A DNA stretch of 35,025 nucleotides from Neoroseomonas rubea (GCF_016106015.1 NZ_JACADQ010000015.1:1-35025), one strand, 5' to 3'. Numbered from the stretch's first letter, positions 16,778 to 29,200 are shown. Translations and numbers: made by a program. The notes: generated by a model from the sequence alone, not told the origin.

Positions 16778-16844
16778 CATGATGGCGGCGGCCCATCCGG
16801 GCCCCGCCACGCGCTCCGGCATTCAGCGGTCGGGCGACATACAG

Positions 16845-16879
16845 CCGGTCCGGGGTCTTCCCCGGGCCGGTTTTTCTTT
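16845..16879 (+). terminator. Rho-independent terminator of petABC
   Basis: An 11-bp stem, CCGGTCCGGGG (16845-16855) with CCCCGGGCCGG (16860-16870), containing one G-U pair and a TCTT loop. It is followed at once by TTTTTCTTT. This is the clearest intrinsic terminator in the window, 68 bases after the petC stop. Confidence 0.9.
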
Positions 16880-16999
16880 GCGTCGCCGCGACGCGCCGGC
16901 GCGTCCGTCCCCCTTGGCTTTTCCGGCGGATTCCTGCCAGTTTCGGCATGCCAGCCCCGGCAGTCCTCAATGTCGGGCAGGAACGACAGGGAGCGCGAG

Positions 17000-18331
17000 A
17001 TGAAGGTCAATCCAGGCGGCAAGACGCCGCGCCGAATCACTGCCGCCGAAGCCGCCGCCCTCGTGAAGTCCCGTGACTGGCTCGACTACGGCGCCATCAC
17101 CGCGCAGCCCGACGCCTTCGATGCCGCCCTCGCCGCGCGCGCGGCCGAACTGCAGGGCGTCGGCATCCGCAACTGCCTCTCGGTCCGCCCGCGCGCGGTG
17201 TTGGAAGCCGACCCGACGGGCGAGCATTTCCAATGGTTCAGCCTGCATTTCTCCGGCTACGACCGGAAGAAGCACGATGCGGGCATAAGCCACTACATCC
17301 CGGTCAACCTCGGTGAGATCCCCGACTACTACCGCCGCTTCATCGACCCGATCGATATCGCGATCCTGAAGACGCGCCCGGCCGATGCCAACGGCTTCTT
17401 CAACTTCGGCAACGCGAACCTGTGGCACCGCGCCGTGGTCGAGCGCGCGCGCCTCGTGATCGTCGAGACCAACCCGAACATCCCGTTCGGCCATGGCGAG
17501 CAGAACGGCATCCATGCCGGGGAGGTCGACTTCATCATCGAGGGCGACGGCGCGTCGGTCGCGGAACTGCCCAGCGCCGCACCGACCGAGGTGGACCGCG
17601 CCGTCGGGCGCCTGATCGCCAACGAGATCGAGGACGGCGCCTGCCTGCAGATCGGCATCGGTGGCATGCCGAACGCGGTCTGCTCCCAGCTGCTCCATTC
17701 CGGCCAGACGGACCTCGGCATCCATACCGAGATGCTGACCGACGGCCTGGCCGAACTCTACCGCGCCGGCCGCGTGACGAACGCGCGCAAGCAGCTCCAT
17801 CCGGGCAAGTCGGCCTATTCCTTCGCCCTCGGTTCCCGCGCGCTCTACGACACGATCGACGGCAATCCGGACTTCCACTGCCTGCCGGTAGAGGCGACCA
17901 ACATGCCGGACGTGATCATGCGCAACGACCGCGTGGTCGCGATCAACAACACGACGCAGATCGACCTGCAGGGCCAGGCCGCCTCCGAGAGCGACGGGCA
18001 TCGCCACATCAGCGGCACGGGCGGGCAGCTGCAATTCGTGCGCGGCGCCTATGCCTCGAAGGGCGGGAAATCGTTCGTCTGCCTGTCTTCCACCTATGAA
18101 CGGAAGGGCGTGCGCAAGAGCCGAATCGTGCTCGAACTGACACCCGGCAACGTGGTGACGACGCCGCGGACGGACATGATGTACGTCGTCACCGAATACG
18201 GCATCGCGAACCTGAAGGGCCGGTCCGTGGCGGAACGGGCGAAGGCGCTGATCGGCCTCGCCCATCCGGATTTCCGGGAAGGGCTGGAGCGCGAGGCGCG
18301 CGCAAAGGGGCTGATCCCGCGCTTCTACTGA
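17000..18331 (+). CDS. Acetyl-CoA hydrolase/CoA-transferase family protein
   Basis: A 443-residue two-domain family I-type CoA-transferase, related to 4-hydroxybutyrate and butyryl-CoA:acetate CoA-transferases. The CoA-binding motif IGIGGMPNAV lies around 218-227. The catalytic Glu that forms the glutamyl-CoA thioester is at E244 in LGIHTEMLTDG. It would move CoA between an acyl-CoA and acetate or another short acid, or hydrolyse acetyl-CoA. ATG 17000 follows AGGGAG; an in-frame ATG at 16970 has no such site. The gene's end overlaps the convergent ridA-like gene by seven bases. Exact substrate pair unknown. Confidence 0.92.
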   Translation: MKVNPGGKTPRRITAAEAAALVKSRDWLDYGAITAQPDAFDAALAARAAELQGVGIRNCLSVRPRAVLEADPTGEHFQWFSLHFSGYDRKKHDAGISHYIPVNLGEIPDYYRRFIDPIDIAILKTRPADANGFFNFGNANLWHRAVVERARLVIVETNPNIPFGHGEQNGIHAGEVDFIIEGDGASVAELPSAAPTEVDRAVGRLIANEIEDGACLQIGIGGMPNAVCSQLLHSGQTDLGIHTEMLTDGLAELYRAGRVTNARKQLHPGKSAYSFALGSRALYDTIDGNPDFHCLPVEATNMPDVIMRNDRVVAINNTTQIDLQGQAASESDGHRHISGTGGQLQFVRGAYASKGGKSFVCLSSTYERKGVRKSRIVLELTPGNVVTTPRTDMMYVVTEYGIANLKGRSVAERAKALIGLAHPDFREGLEREARAKGLIPRFY

Positions 18332-18732
18332 CCGCGCGGCGGCCGCTTCGCGACCGCTTCCACCTCGATCAGTGCGCCGCGCACCAACGCGGTGACGCCG
18401 ATGCAGGTGCGCACCGGCCGCCCGCCCGGCGGCAGGCAGGTGGCATAGGCTTCGTTCATCGCCGCATAGTCGCGTTCGAATGCGCTGAGATAGACCCGAA
18501 CGGAGACGAGATCGCCGAGTCCGAGCCCCAGCGCGCCGAGCGCGCGCGCCAGGTTCCCCATGGTCCGCGTCGTCTGCGCTGCGATCCCCTCCGGCAGCGG
18601 CGCCTCCGGGTCGTCGAGGTCGCGCGGGAACTGACCGGTCAGGAAGACGAAGCCATCCGCCTCCACCGCGTGGGAGGAGGGCGAGACGGATGGCGGGAAG
18701 CCCGCCAGCATGTGGTGGAGGGTAGGGCTCAT
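18325..18732 (-). CDS. RidA/YjgF-family protein
   Basis: A 135-residue member of the reactive-intermediate deaminase family, which forms trimers and hydrolyses enamine/imine intermediates. The diagnostic Arg (R108, in PVRTCIGVTAL) and downstream Glu (E123, in LIEVEAVAKR) are present, and FLTGQFPRD fits the N-terminal strand, so an active deaminase is possible; it may instead belong to a catabolic subgroup. Its ATG overlaps the DUF4169 stop (ATGA). The stop TAG lies inside the end of the convergent CoA-transferase gene. Confidence 0.88.
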   Translation of the reverse strand: MSPTLHHMLAGFPPSVSPSSHAVEADGFVFLTGQFPRDLDDPEAPLPEGIAAQTTRTMGNLARALGALGLGLGDLVSVRVYLSAFERDYAAMNEAYATCLPPGGRPVRTCIGVTALVRGALIEVEAVAKRPPRGQ

Positions 18733-18905
18733 TCCTCGCGCTTCGCGCCGTCGAGCAGCGCCTTGCGCCGCGCCTCGGCGTGGGCGTCGTTGGACTTTTC
18801 CGCCTTGGTACGGCCGTGCTTGGCGCGGTTCGCGGCGGCCTCGGCCGCTTCCTCCGCCCGCGTCCGCGCCTTGCGGGCCTTGTTCAGGTTGACGATCTCG
18901 GCCAT
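18729..18905 (-). CDS. DUF4169 small basic protein
   Basis: A 58-residue, highly charged, probably helical protein. It begins MAEIVNLNKARKARTRAEEA and continues with NRAKHGRTKAEKSND, the complete DUF4169 pattern found across alphaproteobacteria. Function is unknown; the Lys/Arg and Ala-rich helix suggests nucleic-acid or ribosome contact, which is speculation. Four-base overlap with the downstream ridA-like gene. It is divergent from the dienelactone hydrolase gene by 39 bases. Confidence 0.87.
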   Translation of the reverse strand: MAEIVNLNKARKARTRAEEAAEAAANRAKHGRTKAEKSNDAHAEARRKALLDGAKREE

Positions 18906-18944
18906 GGGGCGAGGATACCGCGCCACCGCATCCGGGGAAACGCC

Positions 18945-19604
18945 ATGCCGACCATCTCGCTGACTGCCGCCGACGGCCACCGCCTGACCGCCTATCGCGC
19001 CGGGCCGCAGCACGCCCCCCGCGCCCTTGTCGTGGTGCAGGAGATCTTCGGCGTGAACCGCCACATGCGCGCCGTGTGCGACCGCTTCGCCGCGGAAGGC
19101 TACGCCGTGATCGCGCCCGCCCTGTTCGACCGCGTCGGCCCGGGCATCGAGCTCGGCTACGAGGCCGCGGACGTCGCCCAGGGGCGCGAGCTCCGCGGCA
19201 AGATCGATGCCGGGTTGACCGTGCTCGACGTGCTGGCCGCGGCCGCCGCGCTGCCGCGCGCGGCGAAGCGCGGCATCGTCGGCTATTGCTGGGGCGGCAC
19301 CGTCGCCTGGCACGGCGCGACCCGCACCAGCGCCTTCGCCGCATCCTCCGGCTGGTACGGCGGTGGTATCGCCGCGGCGAAGGACGAAGTGCCGCGCTGC
19401 CCCGTCCAGCTCCATTTCGGGGAGGCCGACGCCTCCATCCCGATGACCGACGTCGCCGTCATCCGCGCCGCCCAGCCGGGCGTCGAGGTGCACGTCTATG
19501 GCGGCGGCCACGGCTTCGGCTGCGATGAGCGCGGCTCCTACGTCGAGGCCGATTACCGGCTGGCGCAGGAGCGGACTCTCGCCTTCTTCGCGACTCATCT
19601 CTGA
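18945..19604 (+). CDS. Dienelactone hydrolase family protein
   Basis: A 219-residue alpha/beta hydrolase of the carboxymethylenebutenolidase type. The nucleophile is Cys 115 in GYCWGG, the triad is completed by D162 (GEADASIP) and H189 (GGHGFGC), and the supporting Glu is E33 (VVQEIFGVN). All four match the positions used in characterised dienelactone hydrolases. It probably opens a lactone or cleaves a related ester. No chlorocatechol genes are nearby, so a role in aromatic degradation is not proven. ATG 18945 follows GGGGAAA. Confidence 0.92.
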   Translation: MPTISLTAADGHRLTAYRAGPQHAPRALVVVQEIFGVNRHMRAVCDRFAAEGYAVIAPALFDRVGPGIELGYEAADVAQGRELRGKIDAGLTVLDVLAAAAALPRAAKRGIVGYCWGGTVAWHGATRTSAFAASSGWYGGGIAAAKDEVPRCPVQLHFGEADASIPMTDVAVIRAAQPGVEVHVYGGGHGFGCDERGSYVEADYRLAQERTLAFFATHL

Positions 19605-19738
19605 GTCGCGGCGCAGAAGGATCGGAGCCTTATGAGGAGGGCCCTTCGCAGCGGGGCTGGTCGCGCGGGTGCGCAGCAGACCCGACGCTGAAGTCCGGCC
19701 GCGCGGAGCGTCACCCTTCGCGCGATTGTCCTGAGCAT

Positions 19739-19766
19739 CCCGGGCGCGGCCGCGGCCACGCCCGGG
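19739..19766. terminator. Nested GC-rich hairpin between convergent hydrolase and katG
   Basis: CCCGGGCG (19739-19746) pairs with CGCCCGGG (19759-19766), and the enclosed bases are themselves nearly self-complementary. It sits in the 178-base gap where two genes converge. No T-run follows, so termination is plausible from position only. The rest of the gap (19605-19738) shows nothing else that I can support. Confidence 0.4.
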
Positions 19767-19782
19767 TGCCGTTCCGCCTGGA

Positions 19783-22186
<2,404 letters not shown>

Positions 22187-22239
22187 TGTTCCGCGCGAGA
22201 CTGGCTCGTGCCGATTATGGCGGCTCGCGGCGCCGCCGG

Positions 22240-23229
22240 TCAGGCGCCCTGCAGTTCGATCTTCTCTTCTTTTTCGGCAGCGTGATGGAAGTTGCTTCGC
22301 TGGTAGCCCGTCATGAAGTCGGGATAGGTGATGGGCTCCATCCGGCCCTTGCTGCCGTCGGCGGTGATGGGCGTCATCACGGCGCGGTAGCTCGCGTCGA
22401 AGAAGAACGGGATGGCGTAGCGCTCCTTCCCCGAACGGTTGATGACGCGGTGCGGCGTCGCCATGAAGCGGTTGTCCGTCCAGCGCCGCAGCATCATCCC
22501 GCCATTGATCAGCAGCGCGCCTTCGGGCGCCGGCGCGTCGATCCATTCCCCCGTGGACAGGCGCAGCGACAGGCCGGGGATGCGGTTCTGCGCAAGGATC
22601 GTCATGAACGACGTGTCGAGATGCGGCGCGATGCCGAACTCGTTCTCCGGCGCCGTCGGTTCCTGCTGCGGGTAGTGCGACATGCGCAGCGTGTACATCG
22701 GCTCGGTGAAGAAGGGCGCGAAAAAGTCGGCGGGCTTGTCCAGCGCGTGTGCGTAGATCGGCAGCAGCGACAGCGCGAGCCCCTCGAAGGCGTCCATCGC
22801 GCGCAGCACCTGCTCGCGGAAGCCGGGCAGATCCTGCGGCCACTGGTTGCGGCCGCGGAAGCGCACATTGGCCAGCACGTCCGGATGGTCGCCGGGCAGC
22901 TCGCGCTTGAAGAAGACCGCCTCGTTCGCGTTCGGCAGCGCCACATCGCCCACCGCGTTCACGCGCGTGGTGGCACCGCGAAGCGGCATGTAGCCGATAT
23001 TGTGCTCGTTGATCTTCATCGCGAGCTTGGCGTCGATCGGCTGGGCGTGGAAGCGCTCGGCGGCTTCGAACGTCTCGTCGAGCAGCGCCTGGTCGATGCC
23101 GTGGTTGCGCACGAAGTAGAAGCCCACCTCCGTGAAAGCGCGGCGCAGCTGGCCGCCGAGACGCTCGAGGGCGCCCGGCACCCCGGCGCGCAGGGGTCCA
23201 AGGTCCAGGACGGGAATCATGTCGCTCAT
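22240..23229 (-). CDS. Isopenicillin-N-synthase-like Fe(II)/2-oxoglutarate dioxygenase
   Basis: A 329-residue soluble oxygenase. The N-terminal DIOX_N domain opens with IPVLDLGPLR and includes GFYFVRNHGID. The jelly-roll core has the iron triad H203, D205 (APHLDTSF) and H260 (ATPHRVIN). The Arg expected to hold 2-oxoglutarate is R270 in RYAIPFF, where the usual RxS serine is Ala. It likely hydroxylates or cleaves a small organic compound. It is encoded 30 bases downstream of a Bug receptor, suggesting that it acts on the imported ligand (inference). ATG 23229 follows AAGGAAA. Confidence 0.9.
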   Translation of the reverse strand: MSDMIPVLDLGPLRAGVPGALERLGGQLRRAFTEVGFYFVRNHGIDQALLDETFEAAERFHAQPIDAKLAMKINEHNIGYMPLRGATTRVNAVGDVALPNANEAVFFKRELPGDHPDVLANVRFRGRNQWPQDLPGFREQVLRAMDAFEGLALSLLPIYAHALDKPADFFAPFFTEPMYTLRMSHYPQQEPTAPENEFGIAPHLDTSFMTILAQNRIPGLSLRLSTGEWIDAPAPEGALLINGGMMLRRWTDNRFMATPHRVINRSGKERYAIPFFFDASYRAVMTPITADGSKGRMEPITYPDFMTGYQRSNFHHAAEKEEKIELQGA

Positions 23230-23259
23230 CTCGGCGTTTCCTTCGTCGTGGCGGAAGCG

Positions 23260-24222
23260 TCAGGCGGGCAGAAGGTTCAGCCGCCGCAGCACGTCCCGCT
23301 CCTCCTCCATCGTCCGGCGCATCGCTTCGCGATAGGCGTCGCCGTCGAGCAGCAGCAGCGGCTGGTCGAGCCGTTCCAGGAACTGCAGATGGGCCGGTTC
23401 CTGCGCCGCCGCGCGGAAGGCGTCGGCCAGGATGCGCACCGTGTCCGGGTTCATCCCGCGCGGCCCGATCAGCCCGCCGGGACTATCGACCACGATGTCG
23501 ATGCCACTCTCGCGCAGCGTCGGCACCTCGGGGAAGCGGCGCGCGCGGGCGGAGGTGTAGATCGCGAGCAGCCGCAGCTGCCCGCCGAGCACCATCGGCG
23601 CCCAGCCCGAGGATTCGGAGGCGAAGTGGATCTCCCCGCCCAGCAGCGCGCGCAGCGTGTCCGAGGTGCCGCGATAGGGCACATGCGTCATGGTAAGGTC
23701 GCGCTGCGCGGCGATTCGTTCCACCACCAGGTGCTGGGTGGATCCGATGCCGAGCGTGCCGTAGTTCAGGCGCCCCGGATTGGCCCTGGCGTGCTCGAGC
23801 AGTTCGGGCAGCGTGCGCCAGGGCGCGTCGGCGCGCACCACCACACCCATGGTGAAGCCGGTGATCTGCAGAATGTAGGTCAGGTCGTCGATCGGGTTGT
23901 AGGGCGGGCGCGGGTTCAGCAGCATCTGCCGCACCACGCCGACATGCATCTGCGACACCGCGTGTCCGTCGGGCCGCGCTTCCTGCAGCGCGACGGCGCC
24001 GAGGATGCCCGAGGCCCCCGCGCGGTTCTCCACGACCACCGGCTGGCCCAACTGCCGCTGCACGTATTCGGCGAGGATCCGGTAGCCCACATCGGCCGGC
24101 CCGCCGGCGGTCCAGGGCACGATCAGGCGGATCGGGCGGTCGGGGAAGCGCGGCTGCGCGACAGCGGCTGCCGGCAGGGCCGACAGCGCGAGAAGGCTGC
24201 CGCGGCGGGTCAGGCGGGGCAT
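23260..24222 (-). CDS. Bug-family tripartite tricarboxylate transporter substrate-binding protein
   Basis: A 320-residue periplasmic receptor. The signal peptide is MPRLTRRGSLLALSALPAAAVA, with a twin-Arg pair that is possibly Tat. It is followed by the Bug signature FPDRPIRLIVPWTAGGPAD and GQPVVVENRAGASG. It is the third receptor of this type in the window and again has no tctAB beside it. It is cotranscribed with the dioxygenase gene downstream. ATG 24222 is the natural start before the signal peptide. Confidence 0.93.
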   Translation of the reverse strand: MPRLTRRGSLLALSALPAAAVAQPRFPDRPIRLIVPWTAGGPADVGYRILAEYVQRQLGQPVVVENRAGASGILGAVALQEARPDGHAVSQMHVGVVRQMLLNPRPPYNPIDDLTYILQITGFTMGVVVRADAPWRTLPELLEHARANPGRLNYGTLGIGSTQHLVVERIAAQRDLTMTHVPYRGTSDTLRALLGGEIHFASESSGWAPMVLGGQLRLLAIYTSARARRFPEVPTLRESGIDIVVDSPGGLIGPRGMNPDTVRILADAFRAAAQEPAHLQFLERLDQPLLLLDGDAYREAMRRTMEEERDVLRRLNLLPA

Positions 24223-24283
24223 GGTGTGTCACTCCCGAGCCAGCCGATGTTTCACCCCTTCGCCGCGGGACGCAAGCGGGCGC

Positions 24284-24309
24284 GGCGCGCGGGACGAAGC
24301 CCGCGCGCC
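24284..24309. terminator. GC-rich hairpin after the chemotaxis transducer gene
   Basis: GGCGCGCGGG (24284-24293), loop ACGAAG, CCCGCGCGCC (24300-24309): a perfect 10-bp stem about 25 bases past the transducer stop on the minus strand. No T-run follows. The remaining bases between the transducer gene and the Bug gene (24223-24334) show nothing else. Confidence 0.45.
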
Positions 24310-24334
24310 GGCCGTGTCGGTCCCTGCCTGGGGC

Positions 24335-25648
24335 TCAGCGCGCGCGGGCGCGGCGCACGAAGCCGCTGACCTCGCCTTCCATCCGCCCCGCCTCGGTCTG
24401 CACGCCGGCGGCCGCATCGCGCACCGCGCGCGCCGTCGCGGCGGTGTTCTCGGAGGATTCTCGCAGCGCCTCGACGTTGCGCGAGGCGGTCGTGGCACCC
24501 TCGGCCGCGCGATGGACGCTGCGCGCGATCTCCTGCGTCGCCGCCGCCTGTTCCTCGACCGCCGCGGCGATCGCGGCCGCGACCTCGTCGGTCTCCTCGA
24601 CCGTGGCGCGGATGGAGCGGATCGCCGCCACCGCCTCTCCCGTCGCGGTGCGCATCGCCGTGATCTGCTCGCCGATCGTGCCGGTCGCACTCGCGGTCTG
24701 GGTGGCGAGGGCCTTCACCTCGCTCGCAACCACCGCGAAGCCCTTGCCGGCTTCCCCCGCGCGCGCCGCCTCGATGGTGGCGTTGAGCGCGAGCAGGTTG
24801 GTCTGCTCGGCGATGGCGCCGATCATGCGCACCACCTCGCCGATGCGGTTCGCCGCGTCCGACAGGCCCTGGATGGTCGGGTCGGTGTTCTGCGCGTCCT
24901 GCGCGGCGCGGCGCGCGATCGCGGATGCGCTGGTCACCTGGCGCGTGATCTCGGCGACGGAGACGGACAGTTCCTCCGCCGCCGCGGCGACGGCCTGTGC
25001 CTCGTTCGACGTGGCGCCGATCGCCGTGCCGGCCTCCTTGGCCGCCGCGATCGCCTCCTCGGCGCGGGCGAGAAGCGTGTCGGCCTGCACGCGCATGCCG
25101 TCGGCCTCCTGCGTCACGCGCCCGACGGACGAGCCCATCTCACTCTCGAAGGTGGCGGCGAAGCCATGAAACTCGTGCGCCTGCCGCTCCATCGTCGCGA
25201 TGCCGGCGTTGATGTCGCGCGCGGCCGCGCCGAAGGCGCCGGGCAGGCCACGCAGCAGCACCTTGCGGTGGTGTCGTCCCTCGGCGGCCGCGCGCATCGC
25301 GCCACCCGCCTCCCGCACGAAGGCGTCCGTCACGTCGAGCATGGCGTTGACGCCGCGCTGCAGTTCGCCCGCCATGCCGCTGCGCGGTGCGCCCAGCACA
25401 CGCGCCTCCATGTCGCCATGCCGCACCCGCTGGCAGGCCTCGGCGACGGCCTGTATCAGCGCGGCGCTGCGTTGGTCGCGGATGCGCAGCACGACCCAGG
25501 CGACAATGCCAAGCGCGGCGGACAGCACCGCGACCGGTACGCCCGCCTCCAGCACCGCGGCGGCGGCGCCGCCAAGAAGGCCCACGATCACCGCGGCGCT
25601 GAGCGCCGGCTGCACCAGCCGGTCAGAGAGCGAAGGCGAAGCGGTCAT
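24335..25648 (-). CDS. Methyl-accepting chemotaxis protein without periplasmic sensor (Aer-like signalling half)
   Basis: A 437-residue chemotaxis transducer. Two close hydrophobic segments (about 15-35 and 38-55) form a short membrane hairpin with almost no periplasmic loop. A linker follows, then a long coiled-coil signalling domain. The hairpin tip is recognisable as [20 protein letters not shown] with [16 protein letters not shown] next to it, the part that contacts CheA and CheW. No C-terminal receptor-docking pentapeptide is visible. Input must therefore come from the membrane or cytoplasm, most simply from the PAS protein encoded just upstream, with which it overlaps by 26 nt. ATG 25648 has GGAGATGAGCT before it. 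Confidence 0.92.
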   Translation of the reverse strand: MTASPSLSDRLVQPALSAAVIVGLLGGAAAAVLEAGVPVAVLSAALGIVAWVVLRIRDQRSAALIQAVAEACQRVRHGDMEARVLGAPRSGMAGELQRGVNAMLDVTDAFVREAGGAMRAAAEGRHHRKVLLRGLPGAFGAAARDINAGIATMERQAHEFHGFAATFESEMGSSVGRVTQEADGMRVQADTLLARAEEAIAAAKEAGTAIGATSNEAQAVAAAAEELSVSVAEITRQVTSASAIARRAAQDAQNTDPTIQGLSDAANRIGEVVRMIGAIAEQTNLLALNATIEAARAGEAGKGFAVVASEVKALATQTASATGTIGEQITAMRTATGEAVAAIRSIRATVEETDEVAAAIAAAVEEQAAATQEIARSVHRAAEGATTASRNVEALRESSENTAATARAVRDAAAGVQTEAGRMEGEVSGFVRRARAR

Positions 25649-26147
25649 AGCTCATCTCCTTTTCGGCGAGCATGGCGGCGAGCGCGGCCGCGCCCATCTG
25701 CTGGCCGCGCTTGCGGTCCTCCTCCCGCTGCTCGACGGCGAGCAGGTCGCGATAGAGCGCGGAGATGCTAGCCACCTGGCGCGGTTCGGGCTTGCGGCGG
25801 TTGGAATGGAAGCCCACCACCGCGCCGTCCGGCCCGAAGCTCGGCGTCACATGCGCGAAGACCCAGTAGTGGTCGCCGTTGGTCGCGAGGTTCAGCACAT
25901 AGCCAAAGAACTCGCCGCCGGACTGTATCGTTTTCCACATCAGTTCGAAGACGCAGCGCGGCATGGCCGGGTGGCGCACCAGGCTGTGCGGCGCGCCGAT
26001 CGCATCCGTCCAGGTCAGGACGGAGACGCGCAGGAACACCTCGTTCGCATAGGTGATCCGTCCGCGTATGTCGGTCTTGGTGACGATGATCTCGTCCTCA
26101 CCGAGCGGGCTTTCCCGACCGGTCGGCGTCGGTCTCGTGGCAGCCAT
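25623..26147 (-). CDS. Aer-type PAS domain protein
   Basis: A 174-residue cytoplasmic protein. One PAS domain (about 15-125) closely follows the redox sensor Aer: [17 protein letters not shown], then a LVRHPAMP segment and [14 protein letters not shown], corresponding to Aer regions that hold FAD. The Aer HPDMP motif reads HPAMP. A helical tail from about 125 would connect to a partner. Aer normally fuses this domain to the transducer; here the two are separate, overlapping genes. The PAS gene has its own ribosome site (GGAGTG). FAD binding is inferred from family similarity. Confidence 0.9.
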   Translation of the reverse strand: MAATRPTPTGRESPLGEDEIIVTKTDIRGRITYANEVFLRVSVLTWTDAIGAPHSLVRHPAMPRCVFELMWKTIQSGGEFFGYVLNLATNGDHYWVFAHVTPSFGPDGAVVGFHSNRRKPEPRQVASISALYRDLLAVEQREEDRKRGQQMGAAALAAMLAEKEMSYDRFAFAL

Positions 26148-26254
26148 GGATCACTCCGTATCGTACGCCACACGGATCGCGGCGCGTCGGGCGATCATGC
26201 ACCTCCAGGGCATAACGGATCGTTGAACTTCGTTGCCTACGTGTGACCGTACTT

Positions 26255-29200
26255 CTACGAGGCCGCCGGCTTGAGGCTGCCGAGCAGCGCCTGCTCCTCG
26301 TCCGGCACCAGCACGTGGAAGGCCGCGCCGCCGCCCGGCGCCTCCGGCGCCGCCCAGATCGACCCGCCATGCGCTTCCACGATCGCGCGGCACATGGCGA
26401 GCCCGATGCCCATGCCGTCCGGCTTGCTCGAGACGACCGGCTCGAACAGCCGCCGGCGCACCTCGGGCGGGATGCCCGGACCGCAATCGCGCACGACGAT
26501 CTCGACACCCTCGCCGGTCCAGCCGCGGCATGCCTCGATCGAAATTTGCGGCCGGCAGCCGGGCGGCGCGGCCTCGACCGCATTGGCCAGGAGGTTCGCG
26601 ATGACCTGGCGCAGCTGCACCGCATCCCCGAAGATCTGCAGGCCCGGCGGCGCGACTGAGATCGCGATCTCCGCCTCGCGGCGCTGCAATGCCTCGGCGC
26701 GCACCTCCTCGAACAGGTCGGCGACGCGCAGCGCCGTCACCTCGCGGTCCGCGCGGCCGATGAAGTCGCGCAGGCGCTTGACGATCCCGCTGGCGCGCAG
26801 CGCCTGGGCGGATGCCTTCTCGAGCAGCGCGGCGAGGCGTGCCCGTTCCTCCTCCGCCATCACCGCGCGGCCGGCGAGCATCGCTGCGGCGCCGGTGTAG
26901 TTCATCATGGCGCCCAGCGGCTGGTTGAGCTCATGCGCCAGCCCGGCCGCCATCGCCCCCATCGCGCCGAGGCGGGATGCGCGCATCGCCTCGGCTTCCA
27001 GCCTGCGCAGCCGCGCCTCGGCCTCGCGCATCGCGGTCACGTCGCGCAGCACGGCAAGGTGCCCCGTGCCGCCACCTGCCAGCGGGAAGGGCACGCCGCT
27101 CGCATCGACGCGGTGGCGCTCGCCGTCGCGGCCCGCCAGGTCGACCTCCCATTGCACCGTTTCGCCCGCGCAGACGCGCGCATGCGCCGCCTGCCAGGCC
27201 GCGCGGTCCTCCGGGGCCAGCAGCTCGAGCAGGCGCGGCGCGTCGCCGAGCAAGGCGGCGGCGGCCGCGTTGGCCGCGCCGATCGCGCCGTCGGGCCCGA
27301 TCTTGGCAACGGCCATCGGCACCGCCTCCAGGATGGCGCGGATCCGGGCCTCACCTTCCGCCAGCGCCGTCTCCAGCGCCTTGCGCGCGGTGATGTCCTG
27401 AAGGGTGCCGAGCATGCGCAGTGGCTGCCCGTCGGGCTCCCGCTCCACCACCCGGCCGCGATCCAGGACCCAGACCCAGTGCCCGTCACGATGGCGCAGC
27501 CGGTGTTCGCTGACATAGGCGCTGGTGGCGCCCTGGAAATGGGCGTCGAGGTGCCGGCGGACCTCGGGCATGTCGTCTGGATGGACCCGGCTCTGCCAGA
27601 AGGAGACATCCTGCTCGACCTCATGCAGCGCATAGCCGAGCATGGCGACGAATGGTTCAGTGAACGATGCGCGCCCGCTGGGGATATGGCAGTCCCACAG
27701 CCCCTCTCCCGTCGCCTCCACCGTCAGGCGCAGGCGTTCCTCGCTCTCCCGTACCCGTTCCTCGAGCATGCGCCGCGCGGTCACGTCGATGTTCACGCCG
27801 AGGATGCGGACTGGCGCGCCATCGGGTCCGGGAATCGCGCGGCCGATCCCCTGCAGCCAGCGCAGGCTGCCGTCGCGCTGCGGGACCCGGAAGGTCACGT
27901 CGAAGGGGGCGAAGGCGCCGCGTTCGGCGTCGGGCTGCCATTTCGCCATGTCCGCGTCGGACGGATGCACGATCCGCCGCCACTGCTCGCGGGGGAATTC
28001 GAGCGGATGGTCGGGGGCGAGGCCGTAGAGCCGCGCCGTCTCGGGCGAGAAGCGCGTCACCCGCCGATCGAGGTCGATCTCCCAGATTCCGATGCCAGCC
28101 GCCTCGTGCGTCAGGCGCAGGCGCATGTCGCTCTCGGCCAGCGCTGCCTCGGCGCGTCGGCGCTCGGTCACGTCGCGGATGATGCCGGTCAGGTGCATCA
28201 CGCCATCAACGACGAACGAGCCGACCGAGAGCTCGATGGGGAAGCGCGACCCGTCGCGCCGCTGCGCCATCAGCTCGCGGTCCTGCAGGCCGAGCACGCG
28301 TGGCGGCGCGCCGGTCCGGAGCGTGGCGACGTAGTGGGCGCCGCGCCGCGCATGCTCGGGCGGCAACAGCATCCCGAGGTCGCGCCCCACCATCTCGGCG
28401 AGCGAGGCATACCCGAACATGTGCAGCGTCGCGGCATTGGCGGTCACGATGCGGCCCAGCGCATCGGCGATGACGATGCCGTCCGCCGCCGTCTCCACCA
28501 CCGAGCGGTAGCGCTGCTCGCTGTCGGCGAGCGCCTTTTCGGCCGCCTTGCGGGCCGAGACGTTGATGATGACGCCGATGGCGGTGAGCGGCGTGCCGTC
28601 CTGCGCGTACTCGTAGTCCGCGCGCGCCTCCATGTGGCGGATCGCGCCGGTTTCCGGGTCGCGCAGCCGGTAGTCGACCGTGATGCCCGGCGCGCGGCGC
28701 GCAAACGCAATGGCGATGTCGGCCTCGATCCTCGCGCGGTCCTCGGGGACCATGTGCGCGAGCCAGTCTTCCATCCGAAGGGGATTGCCGGGCGGCAGGC
28801 TCCCATGCAGCGCCCGCGCCTCGGCCGAGACCTCGACCGTGCCCGCGACGATGTCGCGCCGGAAGGTTCCGATGCCCCCGGCGGCCATGGCAAGGCGAAG
28901 CATCTCCGCCCGCTCGCGCAGTTCGGCTTCCCGTGCGGAAAGCGCGACATTGGCGTCGAACTCCGCGGTGCGGTCCAGCACCGAGACGAGGATGGCGTCG
29001 CGATCCTGGAAGATCACGGGACAGGCGTTGATCTCGACGAGCCGCTCGCGGCCATGGGCATCGCGATGCACCCATGGGCCGGTCGTCGTATCGTGCCGCT
29101 TCTGCTCGGCCCGCCAGCGATCGAGCCGCGCGGCTTCCGCGGGCGAGCGGATGTCGCGGATCGTCATGCGCAGGAAATCGTCGCGGGACCAGCCATAGGT

